NCBI GenBank assembly: GCA_037953625.1
Contig: CM075652.1
Coordinates: forward strand, 70,399,501 to 70,463,500
From: Crotalaria pallida
Lineage: Eukaryota; Streptophyta; Magnoliopsida; Fabales; Fabaceae
Length of the DNA: 64,000 nt
Reading direction: 5' to 3'
Below the pieces are notes generated by a model that saw only the letters and a program-made list of their open reading frames with translations, ran no database searches and had not been told where the DNA came from. Below, piece after piece: positions 1 to 10,226 of this stretch; the stretch's first letter is position 1; every line of letters begins with the position of its first letter. Position numbers and translations under genes: made by a program.

Positions 1-708
1 CCCACCTATGTTACTCCAGGTGTCGGGACTGTGAAGTTCCCCTTCACAATTTATACCCAAAAAAAGTCAAAAATGTAATAAATGTTATTTTCCATATTTA
101 CTCTTATTTAATAAAGTATTGATTTATATAAGTAATGAAAAAAGTAATAATTAAAAAAAAGAAAAAGTATATTAAAAAAATATAATTAATTTATTATAAA
201 AATTGAGAAAAGGGTTTTTTTTTTAATGATAAAACTGATAAATAAGAATGGAAAGAGTAATTATTTGCAGATTTGTCGGATGGAAACATGTGTTAAGTAT
301 ACTTTAGAATTTAGAAAGTAGAATTATGAATATTTTCAAATGGTTATTAATACATGATCCGTGGATAGGAAGTGTTAATAACTGTTTCAAAGTACTAATT
401 GCTCGCACTTTAATTTATACGACAAGCGTTTATAGAAAAACTTCAAATATTATGTCTTGAATACAAAACAAACTAATTACTAGTATAAATTAATTTTTTC
501 AAGAATCCTTGATATAATCATAAATAATACATTAAAAAAAGTATTTGTAAAATTAAATGAAAAAGAAAAAGAAAATTTCACACCCACTTTTGAAAATAGT
601 GTTCACTTCATATTGTGTTATGTGTGACAAGTGTGTTTGTTGAAAAGATATTTCCAAAAAAATAATAAAATATTAATATCCGAATACAAGCTTTTTAATT
701 AAAATGTA
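1..708. other. AT-rich non-coding DNA
   Basis: No convincing coding region, RNA gene or element end is visible. The stretch is AT-rich with homopolymer runs and ends at the Stowaway-like MITE. It is probably host intergenic DNA or very old TE remains. Confidence 0.5.
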
Positions 709-781
709 CTCCCTCCGATCCATATTATAAGCACCCTTTTTGTGAGAGAGAAATGGTGCTTATAATATGGACCAGAAGGAG
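709..781. mobile_element. Stowaway-like MITE (Tc1/mariner type)
   Basis: The 73 bp element starts CTCCCTCCGATCC and ends with a near-complementary GGACCAGAAGGAG. The two arms pair almost throughout around a short AGAGAG-type loop. TA dinucleotides flank it at 707-708 and 782-783, as expected for Tc1/mariner target duplication. CTCCCTCC is the usual Stowaway terminus in plants. It has no coding capacity, so a mariner-type transposase would have had to act in trans. Confidence 0.85.
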
Positions 782-1093
782 TAATTATTATTATCATTTA
801 ATAAGTCCCTCACTTTTTTTATTTAAAATGTAATTATTATTCTAAGAAAAAATCTTGAGTGAGGATGTAGGTTGATTTGGTTCAGGTCATCCGATTTCAA
901 ATTAAAAAAATCTCAGAATTTTTTTTAAAAAAAAATGCAAAATCCTTAAGATAAGAAATGGAGAGAATTTCAAAACAAAAATTTCAGAACACGTATTAAA
1001 TTAATTACATCCCAAGTTTTTTTTTAAAAAAAAAAGAATGGAGATCTGATTTCTCCCACACCCACAACAAGTATCAAAACAAATCTAATACAG

Positions 1094-1176
1094 GTGGTTC
1101 CATGGGTATGAGGCATTGATCCAAGTTGTATACAAAATGGAAGGTTCAGATCTTCAACCTGCAAACTTTTATACAG
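1094..1176 (+). pseudogene. Exon-like fragment, unidentified protein
   Basis: An 83 bp stretch is open in one frame and lies between a plausible acceptor (ATACAG before 1094) and a plausible donor (GTAAAA from 1177). The conceptual peptide has about 27 residues, with segments such as YEALIQVVYKMEG and LQPANFYTG. Its composition looks like real coding sequence against an AT-rich background. I do not recognise the family. It lies about 290 bp upstream of the SPIRRIG fragment, but the phases do not join directly (one spare base here, a phase-0 exon there). It may therefore come from another gene or from a decayed copy. Confidence 0.3.
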
Positions 1177-1467
1177 GTAAAAATACAGTTATGTATTTAT
1201 TATTAAAAAAATGTGTAAAATATAAAATGATAGAATGGGCCGGTATGTTGAATGGGTTAATGTTGAATTCTGTTGGGCCCTGAACAAAAACTTTGGCAAA
1301 ATTTGTACGGCAAACGTTTTTTTTACCCATTAATAATTTTGTTTTTGGTTTTTTTTTCTTTTGAAGGGAATTGACCCATTAATAATTAAGAAAAACCTGA
1401 TAATAAATTAAAAATGTGAATTATGTTAGTGTTGTGTATATCATCGTTTTATCATCTTCCTGTTCAG

Positions 1468-1785
1468 TGGTTGCTAAGGATTTTTTCTGTTGGTGCTGCT
1501 AACAATGATAATTCAACATATGCTGAACTTTATCTCCAGGAGGATGGTGTTTTAACTCTCGCAACTAGCAGCTCTAGCTTCTTTTCAATTTCTAGTTTAG
1601 AACTTGAAGAAGGAAGATGGCATCACCTTGTGGTTATTCACAGCAAACCAAATGCGCTTGTTGGGCTCTTCCAAGCTAGTTTTGCATATGTTTATCTTAA
1701 TGGAAAACTAAGACACACTGGGAAATTAGGATATTCACCATCCCCAGTAGAGAAACCATTGCAAGTCACGATTGGGACATCGGTT
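1468..1785 (+). pseudogene. SPI: Fragment of BEACH-domain protein SPIRRIG (LamG-like exon)
   Basis: The frame open from 1423 to 1839 encodes 138 aa. From residue 16 on it reads WLLRIFSVGAA, AELYLQEDGVLTLATS, LEEGRWHHLVVIHSKPNAL, FQASFAYVYLNGKLRHTGKL and GYSPSP. I recognise this as the concanavalin/LamG-like segment upstream of the PH-BEACH domains of plant SPIRRIG/BCHA proteins, which act in membrane trafficking and trichome shape. Full-length family members have more than 3000 residues; this piece is about 105 aa. A pyrimidine-rich tract ending TTCAG precedes 1468 and looks like the native acceptor. Resemblance stops near 1785 at a possible GT donor, and no downstream exon follows. The rest of the open frame to 1839 is unlike the family. 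It is probably a captured or duplicated exon rather than a working gene. Confidence 0.75.
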
Positions 1786-2560
1786 GTGGTTATTCACGAT
1801 AAGGATAACTCGAACTCGACCCGGACGCTAATGTCTTGAAGCCGGATCTGGGATCTGCTGCGGTGGAGGGAGAAAAACAAAGAAGAAAGTGCATTTACTA
1901 AGCACAGGAGAAGAGAGATTCATAGCACATGAGATAAAAGGGAAAGAGATGAATAATAGCTAGATTGACAAAGCATTACGAGGGCAAACTTGTAATTTCA
2001 TAGTTAAAGTTATTACCTATACAGTTTGCATTTGAACCCAGTAATGACCTTCAATCAAAGGTAAATGTACCTACGTCCCCACATTAAAAGCGCCCATTTC
2101 GATATACTCAAGAACAAACATGAATGAGAACGAGTTATTATTTGCTTTCAGTAGGTTGTTATCAACACAGAGGTCATGACTCCTAAGCAAAAGAGTGAAT
2201 GAAGGTCGAAAATAAACAACCAGGACATGAATTGGTGAGAGGTGCTATATGGCAAAGGTAGGTGAGCGGCTTGGGCATGAGAGTGAAGACAGTGAGGGAG
2301 TGACGTTATTCCTTTGCTAGGATTTCTTTCTTTAGAGTGAAATTAATATTTTATGAATGACTTTCCTATTATATAAATAATTTTTTTTAAAAAAAATAGT
2401 TAGATGGGTTCAACAGATTCCAAAACCTGACACTTGTAACCTGTACTGAACGCCATTTGGTAAATGTAAAAGATTGGACCAGCCCACTTACCCAATTCAA
2501 ATCATAATTTTTAGTTCGGTTCGTTCATTTCTATCTAGTTTGCGAGTTAGGCCGAATACG
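1786..2560. other. Non-coding spacer
   Basis: No supported gene. The stretch holds low-complexity AT-rich and purine-rich DNA between the SPIRRIG fragment and the solo LTR. The short open frames here have no recognisable domains. Confidence 0.45.
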
Positions 2561-2565
2561 CTAAT

Positions 2566-4219
2566 TGTTAAATCAAAAGGTTTTGATGACGACAAACATT
2601 CCATGCGCTCGGTTCTCGGTCAAGGTATTGATGAAGACAAATTTATATCAGTCAATCAAATCAACTCAGTATGTTGGTCTTTGATCTCGGCTATTGACTG
2701 AGAAAATTGGATCCGATCAGTGTGATGTTGAAGTCAAAAATTTCTAAGTGAGCTCGGTGCTCTCGACACTTGGTTCGGAAGGCTGAGGATCGGATTGTTG
2801 TGTTGATGAAGTCGGAGCAGCTCAACTTAAGCTCAGGTGTACTCGGAAGTGATCAATCCGAGCTATTGCTCAGAGCAAATCAGTCAGCCAAAAGATCAGC
2901 TCGACCAGCTTTGCTCAAATTCGTCATTCAAGTTCCCAAGCTCGAAGAGATGCCAAGCTCGAACAATCGTCAAGCTCGGCAACACTGTTCATCTTCTTCA
3001 ACAAATCAACAGTACGACGCCGCACGCACCTTTTCGTTTCTGTACTGGTTTTATCGTAGAGAGTGTGGCTGAAAATTTTGTTTTTATCATCAGAGTGCCT
3101 ATCTGTCACCAAGCTTAAGTTTCAAAATTGGAATTTCAAATCAGCAGTGAAAGAGAGACAAATTTGGAACATTGCAAAGGAGTGGAAAGGGCTGGAAAAG
3201 GACAGACGTGTCTCTGTATAGTGCATAAATTGTTTGGTATATCCGTTGCAAAGGACATACGTGTTCAGAGATATTTTCCACTCTCTCTCCTACATCTTGT
3301 GTGCTGGACATCATTATAAAAGGCATGGGTTTTCTTCATCAAATAAAATAGAGAAGAACAAGAGCAAAATTTCATTCTCTGAGAAACACACAAAAAAAAC
3401 GCAGAAAAGAGAACGATAGAGTTAAAGAGAGAAACTGTTATACTCAGAATCCAAGCTTCAAATCATTCTCTACAAAAATCCTTTCTCAAGCACACAACCG
3501 AATACTCATCTGTTCATCAATCTTTCAAAATCAATCACACTTGAGTTTCGGGTTGGAGCCATCTCATTCATTCAATCTGCTTTTCAAGTCTTGAGAGGTT
3601 CTCAAGCAAGTGATAGTCTTGGAAGGTTTCCAAGCCGCCTAGGAGGTTCTTAGGTGTTTGTGAAGTCTTAGGAGGTTCCTGAGCAGAAATCCAAAGAGGT
3701 TCTTTGGTGATCTGTAAATTCCGAAGATGTTCTTCGGCAGTTGTATCAATTTTGGTAGAAGCCAAGATTTTGGTACTCTCTTGGTGGGTTAATTGATCCC
3801 GTGTAATCTCTATCTATTTGATTTTTATTAAAGGCTCCCTAGAGGTTTTAGGGGGGACTGGACGTAGCTCACCGTGGTTGTGAGTGAACCAGTATAAAAA
3901 TCGGTTGTCTCTCTCTGCTTTACTGCTTTTAGTTTTTATTCCGAGCATTTAATCAGATTTACTAAACTTTATATTTTGCTCGGATAGTGCTAGCTCTTTT
4001 CCGCTGCAAATCTGATCTTTGTGTGGCGCAGCTTGGATAATCGGTTATCGGCTTAGATAAACGATTATCAGAATCTGTTCGGCTCAAAGTCAACATTTTT
4101 ATTTTAACAGCAAGCATTATCCGACCGATTTCAATCTTATCCGAAAAATTGGTATTATCGCTTCCAACTACTATTCACCCCCTCTAGTAGATTGTTAGGC
4201 CGCTTGTTGGTTTCCAACA
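2566..4219 (+). mobile_element. Solo LTR, Sirevirus-type Ty1/copia
   Basis: The 1654 bp sequence starts TGTTAAATC and ends TTGGTTTCCAACA, with TSD CTAAT at 2561-2565 and 4220-4224. Its last 80 bp (TATTCACCCCCTCTAGTA, then GGCCGCTTGTTGG) closely resemble the LTR end of the complete Sirevirus at 49308-58867, read on the other strand. No PBS, PPT or coding region is attached, so this is the product of recombination between two LTRs. Internal landmarks include GTGAACCAGTATAAAA near 3887 and degenerate inverted motifs such as GATAATCGGTTATC near 4036-4070. It contains no gene; the open frames inside are accidental. Confidence 0.85.
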
Positions 4220-5215
4220 CTAATGTCATTAATTGATAAATTATTTTGCCACCCCACTCATATACAATGTCACCCCAAGACTATAAAATATTCTAATTTT
4301 ACCCCTTTATTAAAATTTTCCTTCCCCAATCTATTCATTGTTCTTCCTCTCTCATCATCCAAGCTCCTATCCATCAAGATCCCATTGCTTACTATGACTA
4401 CACAAACACACATTGTCTATGACTTCATCTTTTGTAAAAGAGATATAACCCCAAAAATATGCCAAGAGTACGTAAGAGAAGCAGCCAAACTCAAATCATC
4501 AATGTGCACCATGACAAAAGAAGCCATAATTCAATACCATGAAGGCTTTGTGTGCTACTCCAACCATTTTTTTTCTCTGCAATAGAAGCACGGTTCGTGA
4601 GCTGGTCACACAACCTTAGGTCATAAGCACCTCTCATGACCCAACCTTTAAGTTTCATTAAAATGCATTAAGTACGGGTCGTAAGCAACCCTCACGATCT
4701 CATGTCGTGAACACCCATCGCGATCCAACCTTTAAGTTTCATTAAAAGGCATTAAGCACAGGTCATTAGCAACCCTCGTAACCCGTGGTCGTAAGTAACT
4801 AGCCCTTGCAACCCGAGGTCGTATGCAACCCTCACGACCTAACCTTTAAGTTTCATTAAAAGGCATTATGCATAGGTCGTAAGCAACCCTCGCAACCCAA
4901 CTTTTAAGTTTCATTAAAACACATATATTAGGGGTGTTGAAGATGATGGAAAACATAGAGATGAAGATGATGAAACTTTAGTGAGTGTTGAAGAAGGAAA
5001 ATGAGTGCTTGAAGGTGGGGGGTTTTTGTTAAAGTATTTGTGAGAGAGAGAAATAGGATATGGGAATTGAATATTACGGGAGAAAATGGAAGAAAAGAAA
5101 AAAATTAGTAACTTTAAAGATATTTAAGACATTTCATCATTTTTTTGGATGACTTGATATGATGTTGATGAGGTGGCAAAATATTTTCTCCATTAATTAA
5201 CTGTCTCCTTAGATC
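4220..5215. mobile_element. Possible non-autonomous DNA element with internal tandem repeats
   Basis: An inverted repeat of about 27 bp with a few mismatches brackets the region: TTATTTTGCCACC at the left (4227-4253) and GGTGGCAAAATATTTT at the right (5173-5200). Clear TSDs were not found. Inside, 4590-4925 is an imperfect tandem array. An open frame at 4223-4585 (120 aa) starts in the inverted repeat, has no recognised domain and is probably not a gene. The solo LTR sits just outside the left arm. Confidence 0.35.
4590..4925. repeat. Imperfect tandem repeat
   Basis: Four degenerate units share AACCTTTAAGTTTCATTAAA followed by GCATTA, and each has variants of GGTCGTAAGCAACCCTC. Spacing between units is uneven (roughly 60-130 bp), so the array has decayed or has compound units. 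No coding function is apparent. Confidence 0.65.
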
Positions 5216-5217
5216 CA

Positions 5218-5330
5218 ACAAAGTGGTTAAGTTTTGCAACATGAATAGTGAGTATGACTATGAGTGTGCGAGTTCAAATCGCATAGAGTACTCAATTCTT
5301 TTCCCTTCCTCTCTCTCCCTTTGAAAGGCA
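5218..5330 (+). mobile_element. Possible tRNA-derived SINE fragment
   Basis: AAGTGGTTAAG resembles a pol III A box. About 45 bp downstream, GCGAGTTCAAATCGCA resembles a B box (GGTTCRANNCC). A pyrimidine-rich tail follows. No TSD could be fixed. The call rests on the two boxes and their spacing only. Confidence 0.3.
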
Positions 5331-5559
5331 TCATATGAATTTACCTCTTGAACAAAGAAAAATTTAATTAATTGATCATAATGACCTTCCTTGCGAGTGA
5401 ACCAAGTGACCTACTTTAAAAAAGGTTATAAGGTTTATTAAATGACTTGCTTATTAATCATTGATTATTTGTTAGATTTGATCGATAATCTTTGAATCAA
5501 TGTCGTTCAATATTCTCTCTCATTTTAAAAAATTAACAAAATTTGATATCAGAACAATG

Positions 5560-5660
5560 TTTACATTGCCTAATTGGTAGAGCTCAAAGGTATAAAGCGT
5601 TAGCTCAACCAAGTTCAAACCCCAATAAATTTGCTTTCTCCCTCTCCCCTAAAAAAATCA
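5560..5660 (+). mobile_element. Possible tRNA-derived SINE fragment
   Basis: TTGCCTAATTGGTAGAGCTC resembles a tRNA A box region, and AAGTTCAAACCCC about 40 bp later resembles a B box, followed by a CT-rich tail. It does not fold convincingly into a complete tRNA, so a tRNA-related SINE or pseudo-tRNA is the better guess. Confidence 0.35.
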
Positions 5661-6696
5661 CCAATAAAAAAATATCATAAAAATGTTATATAACCTTTTA
5701 AAAAAATTTATTACTAAATTAAAAATAATATAATATTAAAAAAATTATTATAAATTAAATGTGCATCATTCTTTGCTAGGTTTAATGATGATGATGGTGG
5801 ATAAATAGCAAATTCACAAATAAAATCATGAAACAAATGTTTAGCAAATGAGCAAAATATATCCCTCTTGTATGGGAGATATACTATTCAATTTTTAGCT
5901 ATATAGAATATAGCCTATGAGAAAAAGTTAAATAGAATATATAATTTTTTTAAAACATAATCATGTATCAATCATATCCATTTTGTCAAACATATATCAA
6001 AATAGTCTTATATACTAATTTATTATATAAAAGATTTCAGTTAAAAAATTTTAAAAAAGGTTAAAAAAATAAATATTATAAAAAATGATCACGACTTCTT
6101 TTCTTTTCTTTTTTTAAATGCTCATGTTTTCTTTATTATGAGTATTTGTGTATCTTTATTATTATGGATATCCATCTCCTCAATTCCTTTCATATCCTCT
6201 TTTATCTTGTCACTCCTATTTGGTTCATCTTCCCCATCTTCAATTATATGTTATCCTTGAATTGTAAGTTTAATTCAATTATATGGCCCATGGTTGGTCA
6301 AAGATGGTGAAGCATAGAGACGAGAGAGAAATCGTGGGATGAGGTATGGTGGCTAAGACAATATGGTGGTTGGAGAAAGGTTAAAGATGAAGAGCTGTGG
6401 TGGGAATGACTTGGATCACGGTGATCCACGTGTGCAAAACTGGCCGGAATCCATCATTGGGCAAATAGAAAATCAAAAATAGGTTTGAAGGCATAAACAT
6501 TGGAAAAAAAAAGAATAAGGGTATCTGACAAAAGTACCCAAACTTCAGTGACTTGCTTGTGACATAACGAAGCTTAAATGGAATATCACCGACTTGCTTG
6601 TTGCTTACTGGCAAATACTAAGATTTGTTGAGAATAAAATTGTTTTTGGGTGTGTGTGTGTGTGTGTGTGTGTATAATCACTTTATAATATTTTTT
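5661..6696. other. Non-coding spacer with (TG)n microsatellite
   Basis: AT-rich DNA without a supported gene. A (GT)n tract of about 25 bp lies at about 6650-6674. The 77-codon open frame on the minus strand (6381-6614) has no recognisable domain and is treated as chance. Confidence 0.5.
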
Positions 6697-8811
6697 GGAT
6701 TAATTATATTTTTGGTCTTTTAACTTATTTTTAAGATTCGATTTAGTCCTTGCTCTTTTTTTTACTTATTTTGGTCCTTTATTTTTTTCAAAAATTCAAT
6801 TTGGTCCTTCTGTCATGGTAGTGTTAATTTTATTGAAATATTCACACCCATTACCAAAAACTGAAAAAATGTTGTTAGAATCTGGGAAAAGTTCCAGGCC
6901 ACCACCCGACGAAGACTAAGAACACTAGTATTGCTTCGCTAATAGTGTAACAAGCTGTCTTGCGGTTGTGGTTGATCGTTATAGACAAAGATGACGATGT
7001 GATAGAGATATGAACGAAGATAATAGTCCGAACCCTACGATGAAACCGTAGAAATATATGTTAAGCTCTATCGGTGAAACGGTAATGAGTGCAAATATTC
7101 CGAGTAAAGCTAGCATTGTTATGACGGAATTACCAAATTGAGTTTAAAAAAAATAAAGGACCAAAATAAGTCAAAAAAAGATTATGGACTGTGGTGGATC
7201 AAAATCGTGGTCAACCAAGGTCCAACTTCCCACTGTCACGAGGCCCTTTGAGCTGACTAAGGCATCCTACCAGTCCGTTGGACCCGACCATAGGGTGCTC
7301 GACCTTTACACCAATTCCAGACACTTAGAGTCATCACCCATATCTCTCAAAGAGGAATGCACAAGCAGCCAAGTTTCCCTTAACTACTAAGGATCCCAAA
7401 AATCTCGTCGTAGTTACAAACCTCTGTGATTCTCTCCTACATTCTCGTCGGCCTAATCCGCAACGTCTAGCAACTGCCTTGTCAGCACTTAAATGCTGAG
7501 GGAATATTCCAAATATTCCCTCTTTATTCCAGGTAGGGGTGTAAGTGGTCCGGTGTAGGACCGCGAGACCGATCAGACCGGACCGGACCAGACCGAAAAA
7601 TGCAGTCCGAAATGGTCTTACGGTCCAGTCCGGTCTCAAAATATGTGGACCGTTCTATAATGGCCCGGTCCACGGTCCGACTATTTTTCAGAACGCAAAG
7701 ACCGGACCTGACCGATTAGCTTAAATATTAAAAAAAAAGGGGAAAAAACTTTTGAAAAACATAAACCATTCGGTTATTCACTTCACTAAAGGAACCGATT
7801 AGCTTTCCTTCTCTACTGCCTCCTTCACTACTTCTCCGGTTCTCTCTCCTGCCACTCGATCTGATCTGCTGCCTCCTGAGTCCTGCCGCTCGATCTGCTC
7901 CGCTTCTCTCTCTTCCTCATCCGTCGATTTTCTCTCTCCCTCCGTTCTCTCCGGCGATCCCATGGCTAAGGTCCTCTGGTGCCAGCTCTGCGATGGTTTT
8001 CAATCCCTACCGTTCCTCCGCTGTCGTTCTCCCTCCGTTCTCCTCCTTCTTCCTCTGCCTTCTTCTTTGTGTTCTCTTCCTCCGTCCAGACGTCCACAGC
8101 TTCGTGGCTTCGTGGATCACCCTCCTCCACACGTCCACCGCCTCAGATCGAGACCGACCATTCTCTCTCTCGACTTCCGCCGCCGCCGCTTCAGTACCCG
8201 CCGCCGCCGCTTCAGCACCATGCAGTTGCTGCTGCTCGAAGAAGTTGAACAATTTCAAAATGCCACAATGCAGCTGCTGCTGCTCCCAAGTGAAAACGGG
8301 CCTGAAGGCCCAATTTCAAAATGCCCAATTTCAAAAAAAAAAGACCTTGAACAATTATGGTCTAAATAGACCGGACCGGACTGCATATGAAAAACATCGG
8401 GACCGAACCGGACCGAACCACATTAATTTAATCGGTCCAGTCCTTAAAGTCCATTAAAGACCAGACCGGACCAGACTGTTACACCCCTAATTCCAGGAGA
8501 TATGCATCAGCCCAACTAGCGCAGTAAGACCTAAACTCACCACCGAAGCTCCCCTTATAAATGGCTCAACACGGCAGGGCCTCATGCAAGTTCTCTGATC
8601 CCTAAGTTGACACTGCACATACTCAGTTGACTAAGGAGAACAAGAATACTCTAACTAAGCATTTTGAATCCAAAGTCCTATATTAAACCCTTTCCTTGGT
8701 CACCAAGTCTAATGTCTATCCATAAGTCTTAGAGCTTGGTCAAACAAGGACATTACAAGAATCAAAATGAATCTTAAAAATAAGATAAATAACCAAAAGT
8801 ATAATTAAGCC
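6697..8811. mobile_element. Foldback element (Mutator-like?) interrupted by later insertions
   Basis: The left arm (6697-6805; GGATTAATTATATTTTTGG and following) has a complementary right arm split in two: 7130-7180 and about 8763-8811 (ending TATAATTAAGCC). The arm style (GGTCCTTTA, TTTGGTCC) matches the foldback elements at 30941-31700 and about 35784-36390. The split indicates a later insertion of about 1.5 kb (7181 to about 8760). That insert was in turn hit by the hAT element at 7534-8489. I could not assign a TSD to the outer element or to the insert. Confidence 0.45.
7534..8489. mobile_element. Non-autonomous hAT element
   Basis: The 956 bp element starts TAGGGGTGTAAG and ends TTACACCCCTA as terminal inverted repeats. 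A perfect 8 bp TSD, ATTCCAGG, lies at 7526-7533 and 8490-8497. Subterminal regions are packed with GGTCCGG/CCGGACC repeats, as in many plant hAT elements. No transposase is encoded. The middle (about 7800-8240) is CT-rich and resembles a gene leader. It contains an ATG at 7962, but the overlapping frames give low-complexity Pro/Ser/Arg protein and no domain, so no gene is called. Confidence 0.9.
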
Positions 8812-8930
8812 TAATTTTTGAGGTATAGGTGTTTGGGTTCAAATATTTAAAAGTGTGTTCTTTTCTCTCATGTTGAAAAATAAAAAATAAAAAAAATGTG
8901 TGTACATTTTTTTTTTTAAAAAAAAGATGT

Positions 8931-9194
8931 ACATATTTCGGTTTGAAATATAATAAAACAATGCATTTTTATTAGTTTAAAATATAAGTAAATATAATTA
9001 ACCTTCTTAAATTTTATTTTACTTTCAACACTATTTTTTTAAAATATATTTAGAAAATTGTTATCTCATTTAATTTTTGTTTAATTCTCAATTATTTTAA
9101 TAAAATACCTCTATTTTTAATAAATTTTAAATATACCTAAAAAATTAAATACAATCAACTAACTTAATTTTAGTTTTATAAATAGGAGGGAGTA
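8931..9194. mobile_element. Possible degenerate Stowaway-like MITE
   Basis: The right end reads TAGGAGGGAGTA, the usual Stowaway terminus in inverse. A degenerate partner (TTTCGGTTTGAAATATAA) lies near 8936. The TA target site is visible at the right only. Evidence is weak. Confidence 0.3.
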
Positions 9195-9628
9195 CTTATT
9201 TAAGAAAGGAAGATTTGGAGGTAGTTATACAACTCGTGCCACCTTCAAAATAAAAAGCAATTCTGCAAGGTTTATTTTTAAATTTTTTATCTACTAAGCG
9301 AGAAAATGGAAGTTACGACTAAGATGAACTCATATTATTATTTTTCAAGTTGCTAAGATAATTAAGTCTTTAGGTTTAATCAAGCACAGAGGTTGTAAAA
9401 GAAATTTCATACATTCTGTGTGAATCTATCAATAAAATCTTTTGTGACTATATCTGTCATTCACTTGAAGATTTAATAAATAAAAGATATACCTCCATCA
9501 TTATTGACATCGACTATAATGAAGGAGCAAGAGCTTCCTTAATTAGCTAAATAACATGATCAGAATCAGATATTTTTCCACAAACTCGTGCCTATGTCAA
9601 TGACAACAACAATATACTTTGGCCAGAG
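9195..9628. other. Host-like flank of copia element A
   Basis: No supported gene. This is the left flank of the target site of copia A. The same DNA resumes at 33632 after the second CAGAG copy, so 9628 and 33632 were once adjacent. Confidence 0.55.
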
Positions 9629-10226
9629 TGTAAGAGTTTTCATAAAATAACATGAATAGAGAATGACATGGATCTTAGAATTTTATGATTCTCGCAATCA
9701 TTCAGTAAAGGAAATAATGCGTACCTTTATCCATTGCAATAATAGCAGACTTGACGCGAATCACTTGTTTGATAATTCAGATACAAGATTTCTCTTTCTT
9801 GGCTTTCTCTTTATGCTCTCTGATTATTGGTGATGGAGAAACTCAAAAAACACACACTAATGTCAGGAAGAGGACCTTATTCTTATTATAACTCTTCTGA
9901 ACAGATGCATCCCATCAAGCAACTGTTCCTTTCAAAATAAAAACTCCCTCTCTTTACTCAATTTATTATTTAGCCCTTTGTTCACTCCGTGGCAAGTATA
10001 CCGGATCGGATAATAATATAGTCTAGGAAGACCAGATATCATTCCCACAGGGACTACGAATTATTTAACTTATTTCTACCTAAGAGTAATTAAAAGTAAA
10101 ATCTATTAAAATTTCAGAATTAAATAAATTAATTAAAAAGATTATTTTACTGCTGGAAAATAAATAAGAACAATTAACAATGGGTGAATGGTGGTTAGGA
10201 ACTAGTTTCATTGAATGTTTCACTTA

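Noticed and set aside
1423..1839. Intact 138-aa gene
   Set aside because: The first 15 residues and the last 30 are intron-like or unrelated sequence around one SPIRRIG exon; it is not an independent gene.
5560..5640. Candidate functional tRNA gene
   Set aside because: A and B box-like words are present but the acceptor and anticodon stems do not form; kept only as a weak SINE-like call.
7962..8457. Three overlapping plus-strand frames of 89-154 codons
   Set aside because: Low-complexity Ser/Pro/Arg sequence within the hAT element; no frame shows protein-like conservation.
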